Shown piece by piece: positions 18,601 to 27,161 of a stretch of 64,000 bases of DNA (positions are counted from its first letter, which is position 1; the number at the start of each line of letters is the position of its first letter). The notes beneath the pieces were generated by a model. That model saw only the letters and a program-made list of their open reading frames with translations, did not search any database and was not told where the DNA came from. The position numbers and the translations under genes are program-made. This DNA comes from Arthrobacter sp. ISL-5 (GTDB lineage Bacteria; Actinomycetota; Actinomycetes; Actinomycetales; Micrococcaceae): NCBI RefSeq assembly GCF_018613835.1, contig NZ_JAGGPM010000001.1:93495-157494 (forward strand), given 5' to 3'.

Positions 18601-19194
18601 TCAGACTTCTCGGCCGGGTGTACCAAGTTCCAGCGCCTGCAACGCGCCTGGGAGTGCGAAGACGGTGCTGATGAAGCTGAGGTTGATGTCCAGGTCTGGC
18701 CGCGCCTGGCGCCCTTCCAGTCCCCATACCCGCGTTCCTTTGCGCCGAATCCATGACATGCTGCGATTGACCCATCGTTCATAGTCTTTGGAAATACCCG
18801 CCATCGAATCTGCTTGCGACCCAATCGAACTGGGCAAGATCACCTCTGCAATTTGAGGAGCAGGAGACCACAACATGGTGGGCGAAGCATCGGAATCTAC
18901 CAATGCTTCTTCCGCAGCAGGAGCTAACCGTTCCCAGTTCAATCGATTGAATACGCTGGTGACAGAGCCACCTTGCATGGCTGCATCACCCGGACGTATT
19001 GGAATGGGTAAGCCGAGCTGGTGATTGATTACCAGCACGCGTGATTGCTCAAGGGCATCTTGCCGGCTCAAGGCCGTTAGCGGCGTCTTAACGACTGGCC
19101 ATGGATGCAGGGTCACCTTTGCGGGCTCACCTAGATAGTCGAGCAGCATCATTTGATCTTCAAGAGTCGCAAAGTAATGCACGGCGGTCACCAT
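18601..19194 (-). CDS. Conserved hypothetical protein
   Basis: A 197-residue soluble protein starting MVTAVHYFATLEDQMMLLDY and including RRKGTRVWGLEGRQARPDLDINLSFISTVF-type sequence in pieces; no signal peptide or membrane helix. The frame stays open upstream of 19194, but only because it shadows the DHFR-like gene; the ATG at 19194 is the natural start. No family recognised. Confidence 0.6.
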   Translation of the reverse strand: MVTAVHYFATLEDQMMLLDYLGEPAKVTLHPWPVVKTPLTALSRQDALEQSRVLVINHQLGLPIPIRPGDAAMQGGSVTSVFNRLNWERLAPAAEEALVDSDASPTMLWSPAPQIAEVILPSSIGSQADSMAGISKDYERWVNRSMSWIRRKGTRVWGLEGRQARPDLDINLSFISTVFALPGALQALELGTPGREV

Positions 19195-19373
19195 GAACTG
19201 GAGTCTTTCATGCCGAAAGGCAGTTTTAGAGGATGCCCGCAAGCCGGTCCCTATCCGGACGGATCGTCTGCGGTGAAGAACAGGATCCGGCAGGAACGTC
19301 ACGATCGCCCCGGAACACAGCGCCACGAGATCCTTGGGTGGCCCGAAGCCCGCGCTGATTCGACGTCGGGCAC

Positions 19374-19937
19374 TCAGCTCCTGGTCTCGTACCTGGTAAG
19401 GACCACACCGTCGGGAAACGTCCGGGTCTCCACCAGGCTCAGGTTCACCCAGTTGTCCAGGGCTGTGAAGAACGGCGTGCCGCCGCCCACCAGGACCGGA
19501 TGGGTGACGATCGCGTACTCGTCGATCAGCCCGGCCCGCATGGCCGCCGCGGCGAGTGTGGCACCGCCGATGTCCATGGGGCCGCCGTCGTCGGCCTTGA
19601 GCCGGGTGATCTCGGTGACCGCGTCGCCGGTGACCAGGCGGGTATTCCAGTCGACCGTGCTGGTCGTCGAGGAGAACACCACCTTCGGCATGTCCCGCCA
19701 GCGGCGGGCGAACTCGATCTGCGCCGGTGTGGCGCCAGGCTGCTGGTCGGCGGTCGGCCAGTGGGAGCTCATCGTCTCCCACAGTTTGCGCCCGTACAGC
19801 GCCAGGCCCGTCGCCCCCACCCGGTCGGACCACCATTGGAACAGCTCGTCGCTCGGTACGCTCCAGCCGAGGTCGTCGCCGGGCGCGGCGATGTAGCCGT
19901 CCAGGCTCAGGTTCATGCCGAAGGTCAGTTTGCGCAT
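19374..19937 (-). CDS. Dihydrofolate-reductase-fold (RibD C-terminal-like) protein
   Basis: A 187-residue protein with the RibD C-terminal/DHFR-like fold: MRKLTFGMNLSLDGYIAAPG, the ALYGRKLWETMSSHW segment, DIGGATLAAAAMRAGLIDEY and PVLVGGGTPFFT. These are the usual marks of the stand-alone actinobacterial family (NADPH-binding reductase, substrate unknown). The start is set at 19937; the upstream ATG at 19982 adds atypical residues. Confidence 0.88.
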   Translation of the reverse strand: MRKLTFGMNLSLDGYIAAPGDDLGWSVPSDELFQWWSDRVGATGLALYGRKLWETMSSHWPTADQQPGATPAQIEFARRWRDMPKVVFSSTTSTVDWNTRLVTGDAVTEITRLKADDGGPMDIGGATLAAAAMRAGLIDEYAIVTHPVLVGGGTPFFTALDNWVNLSLVETRTFPDGVVLTRYETRS

Positions 19938-20086
19938 GGCGCCAGTCTCCCGTGAGTCGGTATTCGTTGTACAGACCAGCACGGCGCGGAAAAGTCATCG
20001 GTCAGGCCACACCGAGGGCCAGTTGACCACCACGCCAAGCAGATGCTCCGTACGGAAAGGATCCCCATGCGGACATGTAGTCGGCC

Positions 20087-20133
20087 GCGCAGACGACTTT
20101 GGACATTTCGTGCAGACGACTTCGGAAAATGAC
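20087..20133 (-). repeat. Resolvase-site-like repeat, copy B
   Basis: 47 bp matching 11020-11066 at 38 of 47 positions in the same orientation. Its reverse complement is identical over 24 bp to the right-facing arm at 11068-11091. It is followed at 20134-20147 by a second short half-site (CTTCGGAAACTGACA). Together with cluster A it bounds 9.07 kb as inverted repeats. Confidence 0.75.
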
Positions 20134-20238
20134 ACTTCGGAAACTGACAGGACGAGGCCCGGGTTCCGTCTTTCGTTGCGTTATGTCTTCTGTTACGTTA
20201 TTTCGTTCTGCGACGAAAGATGACACTAAAACTGATGA

Positions 20239-20430
20239 GTGGAAACGGTTCTGGTGGAGACGACGACAGCGGGAGTGCCGCTGCTTGAGTACCACGGGAG
20301 AACCTGGACGATCGCGGCTGAGCCGACGCGCTGGTACGAGCGCATCAACTGGTGGGCTGAATTCAAACGCCTCCCCCGCGAATGCGCGTCGCACATTGAC
20401 CTTGAAGGGTGCGTAATTTTCAGGTCCGGC
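20239..20430 (+). pseudogene. Possible DUF6504-like fragment
   Basis: The first 57 codons read VETTTAGVPLLEYHGRTWTI, with RWYERINWW after it. The WYERxxWW pattern recalls the small DUF6504 proteins found beside Y-family polymerases and repair genes. Past HIDLEGC the likely continuation (VRNFQVRQR, then stop) is in another frame, so the gene is probably truncated and shifted. It lies just before an SRAP gene. Low confidence. Confidence 0.35.
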
Positions 20431-20546
20431 AGCGGTAGGAAGAGGAAGAATCTTCGGAGAGCGCCCGGGCAAGTAGATAGGAGAGGCGAACATCGTCATT
20501 CGCACCGACAACTACTAGCCGGGGCCGCGTCAGGCAGAATATCCTC

Positions 20547-21251
20547 ATGTGCGGCAGATATGTGATGTCCAAGGCCACCGGTGACCTGCTGAGCTACTTT
20601 GATGCCAAAGAAGTGGAGGGCACCCCTCCCCCACCCAGCTGGAATGTGGCGCCTACCCAAGACGTGCCCATCGTGGCTGAACGATTGGACGAGGGAAACA
20701 TCGAACGGCACCTCCTCGTGGCCCGCTGGGGACTGGTGCCGTCCTGGGCGAAGGACATCAAGATCGGCAACAAGCTGATCAACGCCCGCAGCGAGTCGAT
20801 CCTGGAAAAGCCATCGTTCCGCAAAGCAGCAGTCAAACGCAGGGCTATCGTTCCTGCCGACGGCTACTTTGAGTGGCAGAAGACCGAGGACGGCAAGAAG
20901 ATCTCGAACTACCTCTACTCTGAGAACGAACCGCTGCTCGGCTTTGCCGGCCTGTACGAGTGGTGGGCTGATCCGTCTCTTCCCGAGGACGACCCTGGCC
21001 GCTGGCTGCTCAGTTGCACGGTGCTGACCACCACGACGCAGGATGCCCTGGGACATGTCCACGACAGGTCGCCAGTGATCATCCCGCGTGACCGGTTCGC
21101 CGAATGGCTGGATCCGGATCTCACGGACAAGGCTGACGTGCAGCAGCTGCTGGACTCCCTGCCGGAGCCGACCCTGACTCCAAGGATTGTCAGCACCCGG
21201 GTCAACAGTGTCCGGAACAACGGGCCCGAGCTCATCGAGCCTGCTGAGTGA
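20547..21251 (+). CDS. SRAP domain protein (HMCES/YedK-type abasic-site DNA-protein crosslinker)
   Basis: 234 residues of the SOS-response-associated peptidase family, which covalently caps abasic sites in single-stranded DNA through Cys2. Visible key residues are Cys2 (MCGRY), Asn33 (SWNVAPT), the NARSE motif (79-83), Glu109 (DGYFEW) and His172 (GHVHDRSPV). The length is normal. It lies 413 bases past repeat B, outside the inverted-repeat unit. Confidence 0.95.
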   Translation: MCGRYVMSKATGDLLSYFDAKEVEGTPPPPSWNVAPTQDVPIVAERLDEGNIERHLLVARWGLVPSWAKDIKIGNKLINARSESILEKPSFRKAAVKRRAIVPADGYFEWQKTEDGKKISNYLYSENEPLLGFAGLYEWWADPSLPEDDPGRWLLSCTVLTTTTQDALGHVHDRSPVIIPRDRFAEWLDPDLTDKADVQQLLDSLPEPTLTPRIVSTRVNSVRNNGPELIEPAE

Positions 21252-21258
21252 GCTCCGC

Positions 21259-21552
21259 GTGAAGCCAGCGAAGCGCCGCCCCAAAATGACCACAGGGCTG
21301 TTTGCGCTGATTCTCGTAATTTTCAATGCCGGCGTTGTCGCGTGGATGATTTGGGCCTTCAGGGACCCCACGTCAGGATACGGTGCGGGATTCGTGATGA
21401 TCTTTGTCGCGCTGTCGACCTTGCTCAGCGCCTTCCTGGGCGTCAGGTCCCTAGTCGATAAGAGTGGCAGGCTGCCAGGAGCTATTGCTCTGGCAATATG
21501 CGGCGCCGGCTTGTTGCTTGCCCTTTACAGCATGATCGCCGAGGGTATGTGA
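21259..21552 (+). CDS. Small membrane protein
   Basis: About 97 residues with three hydrophobic helices (LFALILVIFNAGVVAWMIWAF, then FVMIFVALSTLLSAFL, then AIALAICGAGLLLALY) and a basic N-terminus. GTG 21259 begins the frame just after the SRAP stop; ATG 21286 is an alternative. No family recognised. Confidence 0.55.
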   Translation: MKPAKRRPKMTTGLFALILVIFNAGVVAWMIWAFRDPTSGYGAGFVMIFVALSTLLSAFLGVRSLVDKSGRLPGAIALAICGAGLLLALYSMIAEGM

Positions 21553-21619
21553 AGCTCATGAAGCCAGTGCAGCTTCGCCTACAGAGTCCGCCGCCCCCGT
21601 CTACCCTTGCGTGGCCACT

Positions 21620-21820
21620 CTAAAAGTCGACGGGCAGGAAGACCGAGAACCCGCTAACGTCCCCACCTTTGCCGTTGGTTTCGAGCAGAAGAGGGTGGTC
21701 GTCGGATACTCCGCCTTCCTCTGCCCTCTTGACGAAGCGCTTCAGGTCGCCAAATGTGGCGACCTCGTTCGGGTCCTCAGGGTGAGAAAATTCCAGGTCC
21801 ATTTTTAGTCCGATAGCCAT
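21620..21820 (-). CDS. Small hypothetical protein
   Basis: 66 residues, soluble and acidic: MAIGLKMDLEFSHPEDPNEV, then ATFGDLKRFVKRAEEGG. It is convergent with the small membrane protein. No family recognised; accepted on codon pattern and its helix-like central part. Confidence 0.5.
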   Translation of the reverse strand: MAIGLKMDLEFSHPEDPNEVATFGDLKRFVKRAEEGGVSDDHPLLLETNGKGGDVSGFSVFLPVDF

Positions 21821-22147
21821 GAGCCAAGTATGTCAGGCCGAACCGACACAACCCCCTGGGCCCCTACTTGGAATGAGCGTATTGCAGCTGCCGTGCACCC
21901 GGATACCAGCCAGGCCGTTGCACACCAGTCCGTGCGGGGGCCGGCTTAGCGCACGGCCCCCCGCCCACCGGGTGCATGCAGTGGCGCGAAGAAAGCCCGC
22001 CGATGGGGGCCGACGGGCTTTCCGGATTCGACACTACTGCGGTCGGTTGTGAACATCGAGTGGAAGTTCCGCAGTACAACGGCAACAGGTGTCCAGAGCC
22101 ACAGCTGCACGGGCCAGCTAACCCCTCGGCGCACCAATGTTGTTATG
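21821..22147. other. 327-base intergenic stretch with one terminator-like hairpin
   Basis: No gene seen. At 21991-21999 and 22014-22022 the arms GAAAGCCCG/CGGGCTTTC form a hairpin of terminator type. The truncated 5' edge of the next pseudogene falls at about 22140. Confidence 0.4.
21991..22022. terminator. Terminator-like hairpin
   Basis: 9-bp perfect stem (GAAAGCCCG with CGGGCTTTC) and a 14-base loop. The right arm ends in TTTC, so it could work for rightward transcription; no obvious gene precedes it on that strand. Confidence 0.5.
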
Positions 22148-22513
22148 ACCTCCCAGTCGGATGTCGCCGGCCAGGTGCGGCCGTACACAGAGAACCTCGC
22201 GGCCTCCAAGGGCTTGGAGAGCCGGATCTACCTCAGCCTGGAGTAGGGCACGGGCGGATCCTTCAACGACTGCACCGGCTTCACACCAGCCGGCAGCGCA
22301 CTCACGGACGCGACACTGTCCGCCCAGGCGACCAATCACCGTGACTACGCCACCGGCGGATCCCCATGGAATACGGCAGGCACTGTCGGAGAAACGCACA
22401 GTTACCGGGCCACCCGGCGCTTTGACACCACGGGCATGACCCAGGCACAGAGCGACGCCCTGCAGGGGGCAAGCGTCAGCATCGACCTGGTATGGGAACT
22501 GCAGTCGAGCTGA
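22148..22513 (+). pseudogene. 3' remnant of a SipW-substrate-like (TasA/camelysin-type) secreted protein with an in-frame TAG
   Basis: One frame reads VAGQVRPYTENLAASKGLES and RIYLSLE, then TAG at 22244, and goes on in the same frame as GTGGSFNDCTGFTPAGSALT to SIDLVWELQSS and TGA at 22511. TAG sits where a CAG (Gln) is natural. The 5' part with the signal peptide is missing. The content and the place directly before a signal peptidase gene fit the cargo proteins that SipW-like peptidases process. Family assignment is inference. Confidence 0.55.
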
Positions 22514-22559
22514 TGCCCCGACCCGGCCCTGGCCCGAAGCCTGAGACAACCGCCACCCC

Positions 22560-25037
22560 GTGAACCCGGAGGAGCCCCAAGCTTCCGGGCAAACGGGCGT
22601 GCGCGCGTTGTTCTCGGCCGACGGCTGGCTCCTCTTCCTTCTCTCCAGCGTGTCCCGGCTGTACCTGGGCGTGCTGCTGAGCCTGGCCGCCATCGCACTC
22701 CTGCCTGCCCTGCTGGGTTGGCAGGGCAGTGTTGTCCAAAGCGGCTCCATGGAACCGCACATCAGCGTCGGAGACGTCGTCCTGTCTGACAGACTCGCCG
22801 GCACTGACTCCGTCCCTGTCGGTGGTGTGATCGAGTTCACCAGCCCCGCCTCGGCCGAGCCCGGCGGTGTGGAAAAGACCCGGCTGCACAGGATCATTGC
22901 CGAAAAGCCCGACGGGACCTTCATCTCTGCCGGTGACGCCAACGCAGAGCCCGACAGCACCCCGGTGAAGCGGGAACAGATCACGGGCAGGGCCCGGCTC
23001 CTCGTGCCCGCCATCGGACTGCCCGGCCTCTGGCTGGGCACCCGCTCCTTCGGAGCCCTGGCCCTGTGGGGCGCCGCCACCCTGCTCTGCCTGTGGGCCG
23101 CCGTGTATGGAGCCCGACCGGCGATCTCACCGCACTCAGAAACAAAACCAGACACTGCGACAAAATCAGGCACCGGGACAAAGCCAGGCCCTGGGGACCG
23201 GCCGAGGGTGAAGGCCTTCGCCCGCCGGCACCGCAGGGCTGTAGCGATGATGCTGGTCTTGGCCGCTCTTTGCATCCTCGTGATCGCCGGCGCCGCTGCT
23301 TTCTCCTCCGCGGCTTTCTCCGCCACCACCCGCAACGCCACGAACACTTTCGCCACGGCCCAGGACTGGGCTCCGCCGACGGTAACCCTGAACAATCCGG
23401 GCTCACCGGTGAAGGACACCGTGAACGTCAGCGCGTCTGCCTCCGATGCCGAATCGGGTATCCGCGACGTCGTGATCCAGTACCTTGCACCGGGCGGCTC
23501 AAACTGGACCACGCTCTGCACCGATGCCGCGGCTCCCTACTCCTGTGCCTGGAACACCACCACCGGGGCCGACGGCGGCTATGGCCTGCGCGCCATCGCC
23601 ACCGACAACGCCGGGCACAGCACCACCTCGGCCCAGATCGACACCGTGGTGGCCAACAGCCTGCTCGTGGTCCTGGCCGACCCCGGCGAAATCCAAAAAG
23701 GCACCGTCAACCTCTCCACCACCCTGTACAACACCGGCGCCTCGAGCTACACCGTGCGGGTGGAATACTCCGTGGCCGGGGCGAACAACTGGAAGACTCT
23801 CTGCGCCGCCCTCGTCTCCCCCTACAACTGCTCCTGGAATACCGCGTTGTTCGCTAACGGCTACTACGACCTGCGCTCCGTCGCGACCGCGGGCACCACC
23901 AGCACGACGTCGGCTGTGGTGGCCGATATTCTGGTGGACAATCAGGCGCCCGCCGTCACGATGACGGACCCCGGCACCCCTCTCAGCGGAACCCGGACGT
24001 TCGCTGCCACGGCGACCGAAGCCGATTCCGGCGTCGCCCAGGTCCAGCTCCAATACGCCTCCACCGGCAGCCCGACCTGGACCACATACTGCACCGTGAC
24101 CGCGGAGCCGTACTCCTGCCGCTTCGACACAACCACCCTGCCCAACGGCAGCTACAGCTTTCGGGCCATCGCCACCGACGCGGGGGGCCTCAGCACCACT
24201 TCAGCCGCCATCACGAACCGGATCGTGGACAACACGATATCCTCGGTCTCCGTCGAGGACCCGGGCGCGTACCTTAACGGCACCGTCACCCTGACAGCGG
24301 CCGCGAACAGCACAGCAGGCATCACCAATGTCAGGATCCAGACCGCCCCCTCAGGGACCACCACCTGGACCACCAAGTGCACGATTGCCGCCGCCCCCTT
24401 CACGTGCGGCTGGGACACCACTACTGTTTCCGATGGCCTGTATGACCTGCGCGCTGTCCTCACCGACGGCACCGGCGCCCAAACCACCTCCGCGACAGTC
24501 AGCGCCCGCCGCGTGGACAATAGCCCGCTGCGCGGCGTGGACATCCAGACCGTCAACGGCGCCGCCACCCCAGGGCGGCTCCAGCCCGGCGACAGCGTGA
24601 ACTTCACCTACAGCCAACAGGTCAACATGGCGACTGTCAGCCCGGGCTGGACCGGGGCACCCCTTGCTGTCACGCTGCGACTGCGGGACGGCAACCTTCT
24701 GAGTCTGGGCAACAACGGAGACACGGTCGACATCCAGCGCGCAGGCAGCTCCGTGAATCTGGGATCGGTGAACCTGAAGCAGAACTACATCAAGAGCCGG
24801 ACAACAGCCACGTTCAACGCCACCATGACCGCCGCTACCGTCACGGTCAGCGGTGTCCCGCGAACCGTCGTCACTGTCACCCTGGGCAGTATCGCAAGCG
24901 GCTCCACCACCCTGCGCACGGTCAACACCGCCTCCACCATGGTCTGGACCCCGACCGCCGCCGTGACGAACCTCTCGGGGAGCCCTTCGTCCGTTGCCCC
25001 AGCCAACGAAACAGGTGTCCTGGACAGGGAATTCTGA
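22560..25037 (+). CDS. ER-type signal peptidase I fused to a secreted Ig-like repeat protein
   Basis: 825 residues in two parts. Residues 1-185 are an S26B (SipW/ER-type) signal peptidase: a membrane helix (about 35-55), Ser63 in SGSMEP, His110 in TRLHRII in place of the bacterial Lys, Asp126 in ISAGDANAEPD, and a second helix (about 150-183). After a charged linker (186-225), residues 226-270 look like the start of a SipW substrate: RRHRR, a hydrophobic stretch, then FSATTRNATNTFATAQDW. Residues 271-655 hold four Ig-like repeats of about 95 residues, each with WxTxC...P(Y/F)xC and a YxLR-like strand; 656-825 is a C-terminal beta-rich domain. GTG 22560 is the only usable start. Predicted self-processing is inference. 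Confidence 0.85.
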   Translation: MNPEEPQASGQTGVRALFSADGWLLFLLSSVSRLYLGVLLSLAAIALLPALLGWQGSVVQSGSMEPHISVGDVVLSDRLAGTDSVPVGGVIEFTSPASAEPGGVEKTRLHRIIAEKPDGTFISAGDANAEPDSTPVKREQITGRARLLVPAIGLPGLWLGTRSFGALALWGAATLLCLWAAVYGARPAISPHSETKPDTATKSGTGTKPGPGDRPRVKAFARRHRRAVAMMLVLAALCILVIAGAAAFSSAAFSATTRNATNTFATAQDWAPPTVTLNNPGSPVKDTVNVSASASDAESGIRDVVIQYLAPGGSNWTTLCTDAAAPYSCAWNTTTGADGGYGLRAIATDNAGHSTTSAQIDTVVANSLLVVLADPGEIQKGTVNLSTTLYNTGASSYTVRVEYSVAGANNWKTLCAALVSPYNCSWNTALFANGYYDLRSVATAGTTSTTSAVVADILVDNQAPAVTMTDPGTPLSGTRTFAATATEADSGVAQVQLQYASTGSPTWTTYCTVTAEPYSCRFDTTTLPNGSYSFRAIATDAGGLSTTSAAITNRIVDNTISSVSVEDPGAYLNGTVTLTAAANSTAGITNVRIQTAPSGTTTWTTKCTIAAAPFTCGWDTTTVSDGLYDLRAVLTDGTGAQTTSATVSARRVDNSPLRGVDIQTVNGAATPGRLQPGDSVNFTYSQQVNMATVSPGWTGAPLAVTLRLRDGNLLSLGNNGDTVDIQRAGSSVNLGSVNLKQNYIKSRTTATFNATMTAATVTVSGVPRTVVTVTLGSIASGSTTLRTVNTASTMVWTPTAAVTNLSGSPSSVAPANETGVLDREF

Positions 25038-25072
25038 CCGTGGCCACACGGCCGCCGCTTTCGGGGGGCAGG

Positions 25073-25273
25073 TTAGAATCGCACCTCCACGTCGAACTCC
25101 TCCGACGGATCACCGGTGAGCCTGGCCGCCGCCTCCCGGACACTGTCAGGGATTCCCTCGAAATTCCTCGCGCGGGCCACGAGGTCCGGCAGTTCCTCAA
25201 CGCTCAGGTCCAACCAGCCGTCAGCGGCGCTCCTGATATGTGCTGTGAGCTTCAGAGCGGTTCCTCCCCCCAT
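25073..25273 (-). CDS. HicB-like antitoxin-type small protein
   Basis: 66 residues, MGGGTALKLTAHIRSAADGW then LDLSVEELPDLVARARNFEG and IPDSVREAAARLTGDPSEEF. This resembles HicB-type antitoxin folds (a short beta-alpha-beta with an acidic VEELPxL motif), often found without a toxin partner in actinobacteria. No HicA is seen next to it. Repeat C lies directly upstream and may have cut off its original neighbours. Confidence 0.55.
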   Translation of the reverse strand: MGGGTALKLTAHIRSAADGWLDLSVEELPDLVARARNFEGIPDSVREAAARLTGDPSEEFDVEVRF

Positions 25274-25335
25274 GATGACCGTCCGCCACCAGACTACTGC
25301 CACGACCGCGAAGCACCCCGCCCGAGATCCCCGCT

Positions 25336-25381
25336 GTCATTTTCAAAAGACGGCTGCACGAATGTCCGAGGTCGACTGCAC
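25336..25381 (+). repeat. Resolvase-site-like repeat, copy C
   Basis: 46 bp with GTCATTTTC, GACGGCTGCACGAATGTCCGA-type and GTCGACTGCAC elements, in the same orientation as the right-facing arm of cluster A and more diverged. It marks another recombination scar at the right edge of the signal-peptidase region. Confidence 0.65.
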
Positions 25382-25540
25382 AATTGCGGATGGTGCCAGG
25401 ATATTCATCGAGGCCGCACCGCCGGTAGCGCCAAACCAGAAGATCCACTCACGGGCTCGTTGAGGATCTTCAACGCCCGGGGGCGAAGTCCATCAATCCG
25501 ATTTCTCCTGTAGAAATGGTGGTGATCGCCCCGGCGATGA

Positions 25541-25894
25541 TCATGCGGGGTTCCGGGCCTTCGATCTGAGCGCTGCGGTGTTCTGGATGGTGATGCGGCC
25601 GCGGCCTTGCCGGATGATGCCTTGGGCTGCGAACTCGGCCAGGGTCTTGCTGGTGGCTTCGCGGGTGGCGCCCAGCAGTCCTGCGATTTCGTGTGTGAGC
25701 CGGATAGGGCGGTTCTGTCCGAATCTGCCAGCCGGGGCGGTACTTGCGAGGTTGAGCAGGGTTGATGCAACGCGGGCCGTCATTGGGCGCAGGGCCAGAT
25801 CGGTGAGGCGTTCTTCGAGCCGGGCGACTTGTTCTCCGAGGAGCCGGGAACTGGGGATGGCGATCCGGGGCTCCGAGATCAGGAATCGTTCCAC
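25541..25894 (-). pseudogene. Crp/Fnr-family regulator, N-terminally truncated
   Basis: Reads ERFLISEPRIAIPSSRLLGE, the dimer helix QVARLEERLTDLALRPMTAR and a Crp-type HTH (LTHEIAGLLGATREATSKTL). The cyclic-nucleotide-like sensor domain is lacking: upstream, only about 40 further codons stay open to an in-frame stop near 26035, and they do not form the beta-roll. It could still bind DNA if translated from GTG 25894, but a remnant is more likely. Confidence 0.65.
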
Positions 25895-26022
25895 CTCCTC
25901 GGCGCTGAGGAGGCAGATCGCCGAACGCGCTGGATGGGACGTGCGCGTGCGTTCAAGGGTGCGTGGTACTCCCTCCGGTCGGTGGACTCGGCGCGTGTCT
26001 CCGGCGCCTCAGCCGCTCGTCC

Positions 26023-26103
26023 TCATCGTTCGGCTGGCGCTTCGTTCGTGACAACGACTTTGCCGATGACCCGCCCGGTCTCCACGCGGATGAGGTCAGC
26101 ATT
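26023..26103 (-). pseudogene. C-terminal scrap of a quinone-oxidoreductase-like MDR enzyme
   Basis: Twenty-odd codons read NADLIRVETGRVIGKVVVTN, the usual last helix and strand of NADPH:quinone reductase-type enzymes, ending in TGA at 26023. The rest of the gene is absent; its place is taken by the small gene ending at 26096. Confidence 0.45.
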
Positions 26104-26308
26104 TTGAGTGCTCGTGTGTTTCCCCGAACGGGACGGTTTTGCTGAAAGCTACTGTGTAGCGGCGGGGATTGTGCCGCGTGATCAGAATGCCACCGAGGTC
26201 CCGGGTTGCTAGTGATGCCGCCATGAGGGCTGATTCTGCATCGGCAAGCAGCTTGGAAATCTGTTCCGGGGCATGGATTAGAACCTCAAGTTCGGTCGTC
26301 TGATTCAT
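26096..26308 (-). CDS. Small conserved hypothetical protein
   Basis: 70 residues, MNQTTELEVLIHAPEQISKL, then a helix and GILITRHNPRRYTVAFS with PFGETHE at the end. ATG 26308 has GGGAAAG about 8 bases upstream. It looks like a family found repeatedly in Micrococcaceae, but no function is known to me. Its 3' end overlaps the MDR scrap. Confidence 0.65.
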   Translation of the reverse strand: MNQTTELEVLIHAPEQISKLLADAESALMAASLATRDLGGILITRHNPRRYTVAFSKTVPFGETHEHSKC

Positions 26309-26508
26309 CGAATTCTTTCCCATTCTTCACTTCTGGGGACTGTCGGACACCTTTGGCGGCGAACACAATGTTGGGGAGTCTGGGGCCTTTGCCGCATGAA
26401 GGCCCCGGTTCAGAAGTCCCTGGACCGGGGCGCCGGGCGGGGTGCGGGGCTCCGCAGGCGTGCCCCGGGGAATCATGTCACGATGCGCGCCTGGATTGTT
26501 TCGTGGAA

Positions 26509-26940
26509 TCATTTGATTTTTGCCCGGATGGCGGGCTGGGGCTTGGTGGTTTGGGATTCAAGCCGGGCGATTGTCCCGGCGGTGCAGTCGCGGATGCTTT
26601 CCAGGTGCGTCAGGAACACGGAAGCCGACGGGGCAGAGCCTGGCCCAGGGCCCGGAGGGCACAGCCTCAGCTTCCACTCCAGATCGCCGGCCAGGACTCC
26701 AAGACGGGAGGCGCCGACCATCAGACTGGATGTCTTGAGGCTGAGCACGGCGTCCAGTGCCGCCTCTGAATCCAGGGACTCCATGGCCCGGTCAAGGCTG
26801 TCGAGTCTGGCCGGCAGCAGCCGGATGTAGTTGTGGATGAAGCGGTCGCAGATCCAGGGATCCGGCTGCAGTTCCTCACGGAGGCGGGCAAGGATGGCAC
26901 CGTCCACCAAGGGTTGCCGCGTGCGCTGTGAGTCATTCAT
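26509..26940 (-). CDS. HPt-like protein lacking the phosphoacceptor histidine
   Basis: About 143 residues. The region FIHNYIRLLPARLDSLDRAM and then VLSLKTSSLMVGASRLGVLA matches the four-helix HPt fold, whose core is normally AHxLKxSSxxxGAxxL. Here the His position is Leu (AVLSLK), so phosphorelay is impossible; a docking or decoy role is conceivable. ATG 26940 follows GGGAAA. No kinase or regulator is adjacent apart from the truncated Crp gene. Confidence 0.65.
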   Translation of the reverse strand: MNDSQRTRQPLVDGAILARLREELQPDPWICDRFIHNYIRLLPARLDSLDRAMESLDSEAALDAVLSLKTSSLMVGASRLGVLAGDLEWKLRLCPPGPGPGSAPSASVFLTHLESIRDCTAGTIARLESQTTKPQPAIRAKIK

Positions 26941-27161
26941 TCGTTTTCCCGTTTTCGATTCGACTGATCTGATCAAGGACCTGTGCGGCAGATCCAGCGA
27001 CCGGGGCGGGCGCCAGGAAGCCGCTCCGGGTGTTCAGAAAAAATTGAACAAACCCTGATCATTCCGAGCCGGGTGCCTTTAGGATCAGGGAAGTGCCAGC
27101 TGGCACGCGAACTGACCGGCTGCTTCACCGGCAGCCTTGACGATTGCGGGGACCGACCGCC

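Noticed and set aside
18601..19998. 465-codon minus-strand frame as one gene
   Set aside because: Only the part after ATG 19194 has coding character; the first part shadows the DHFR-like gene.
11020..20133. Complete Tn3-type transposon
   Set aside because: No tnpA transposase and the repeat does not begin with the usual GGGG end; a resolvase-site origin fits better.
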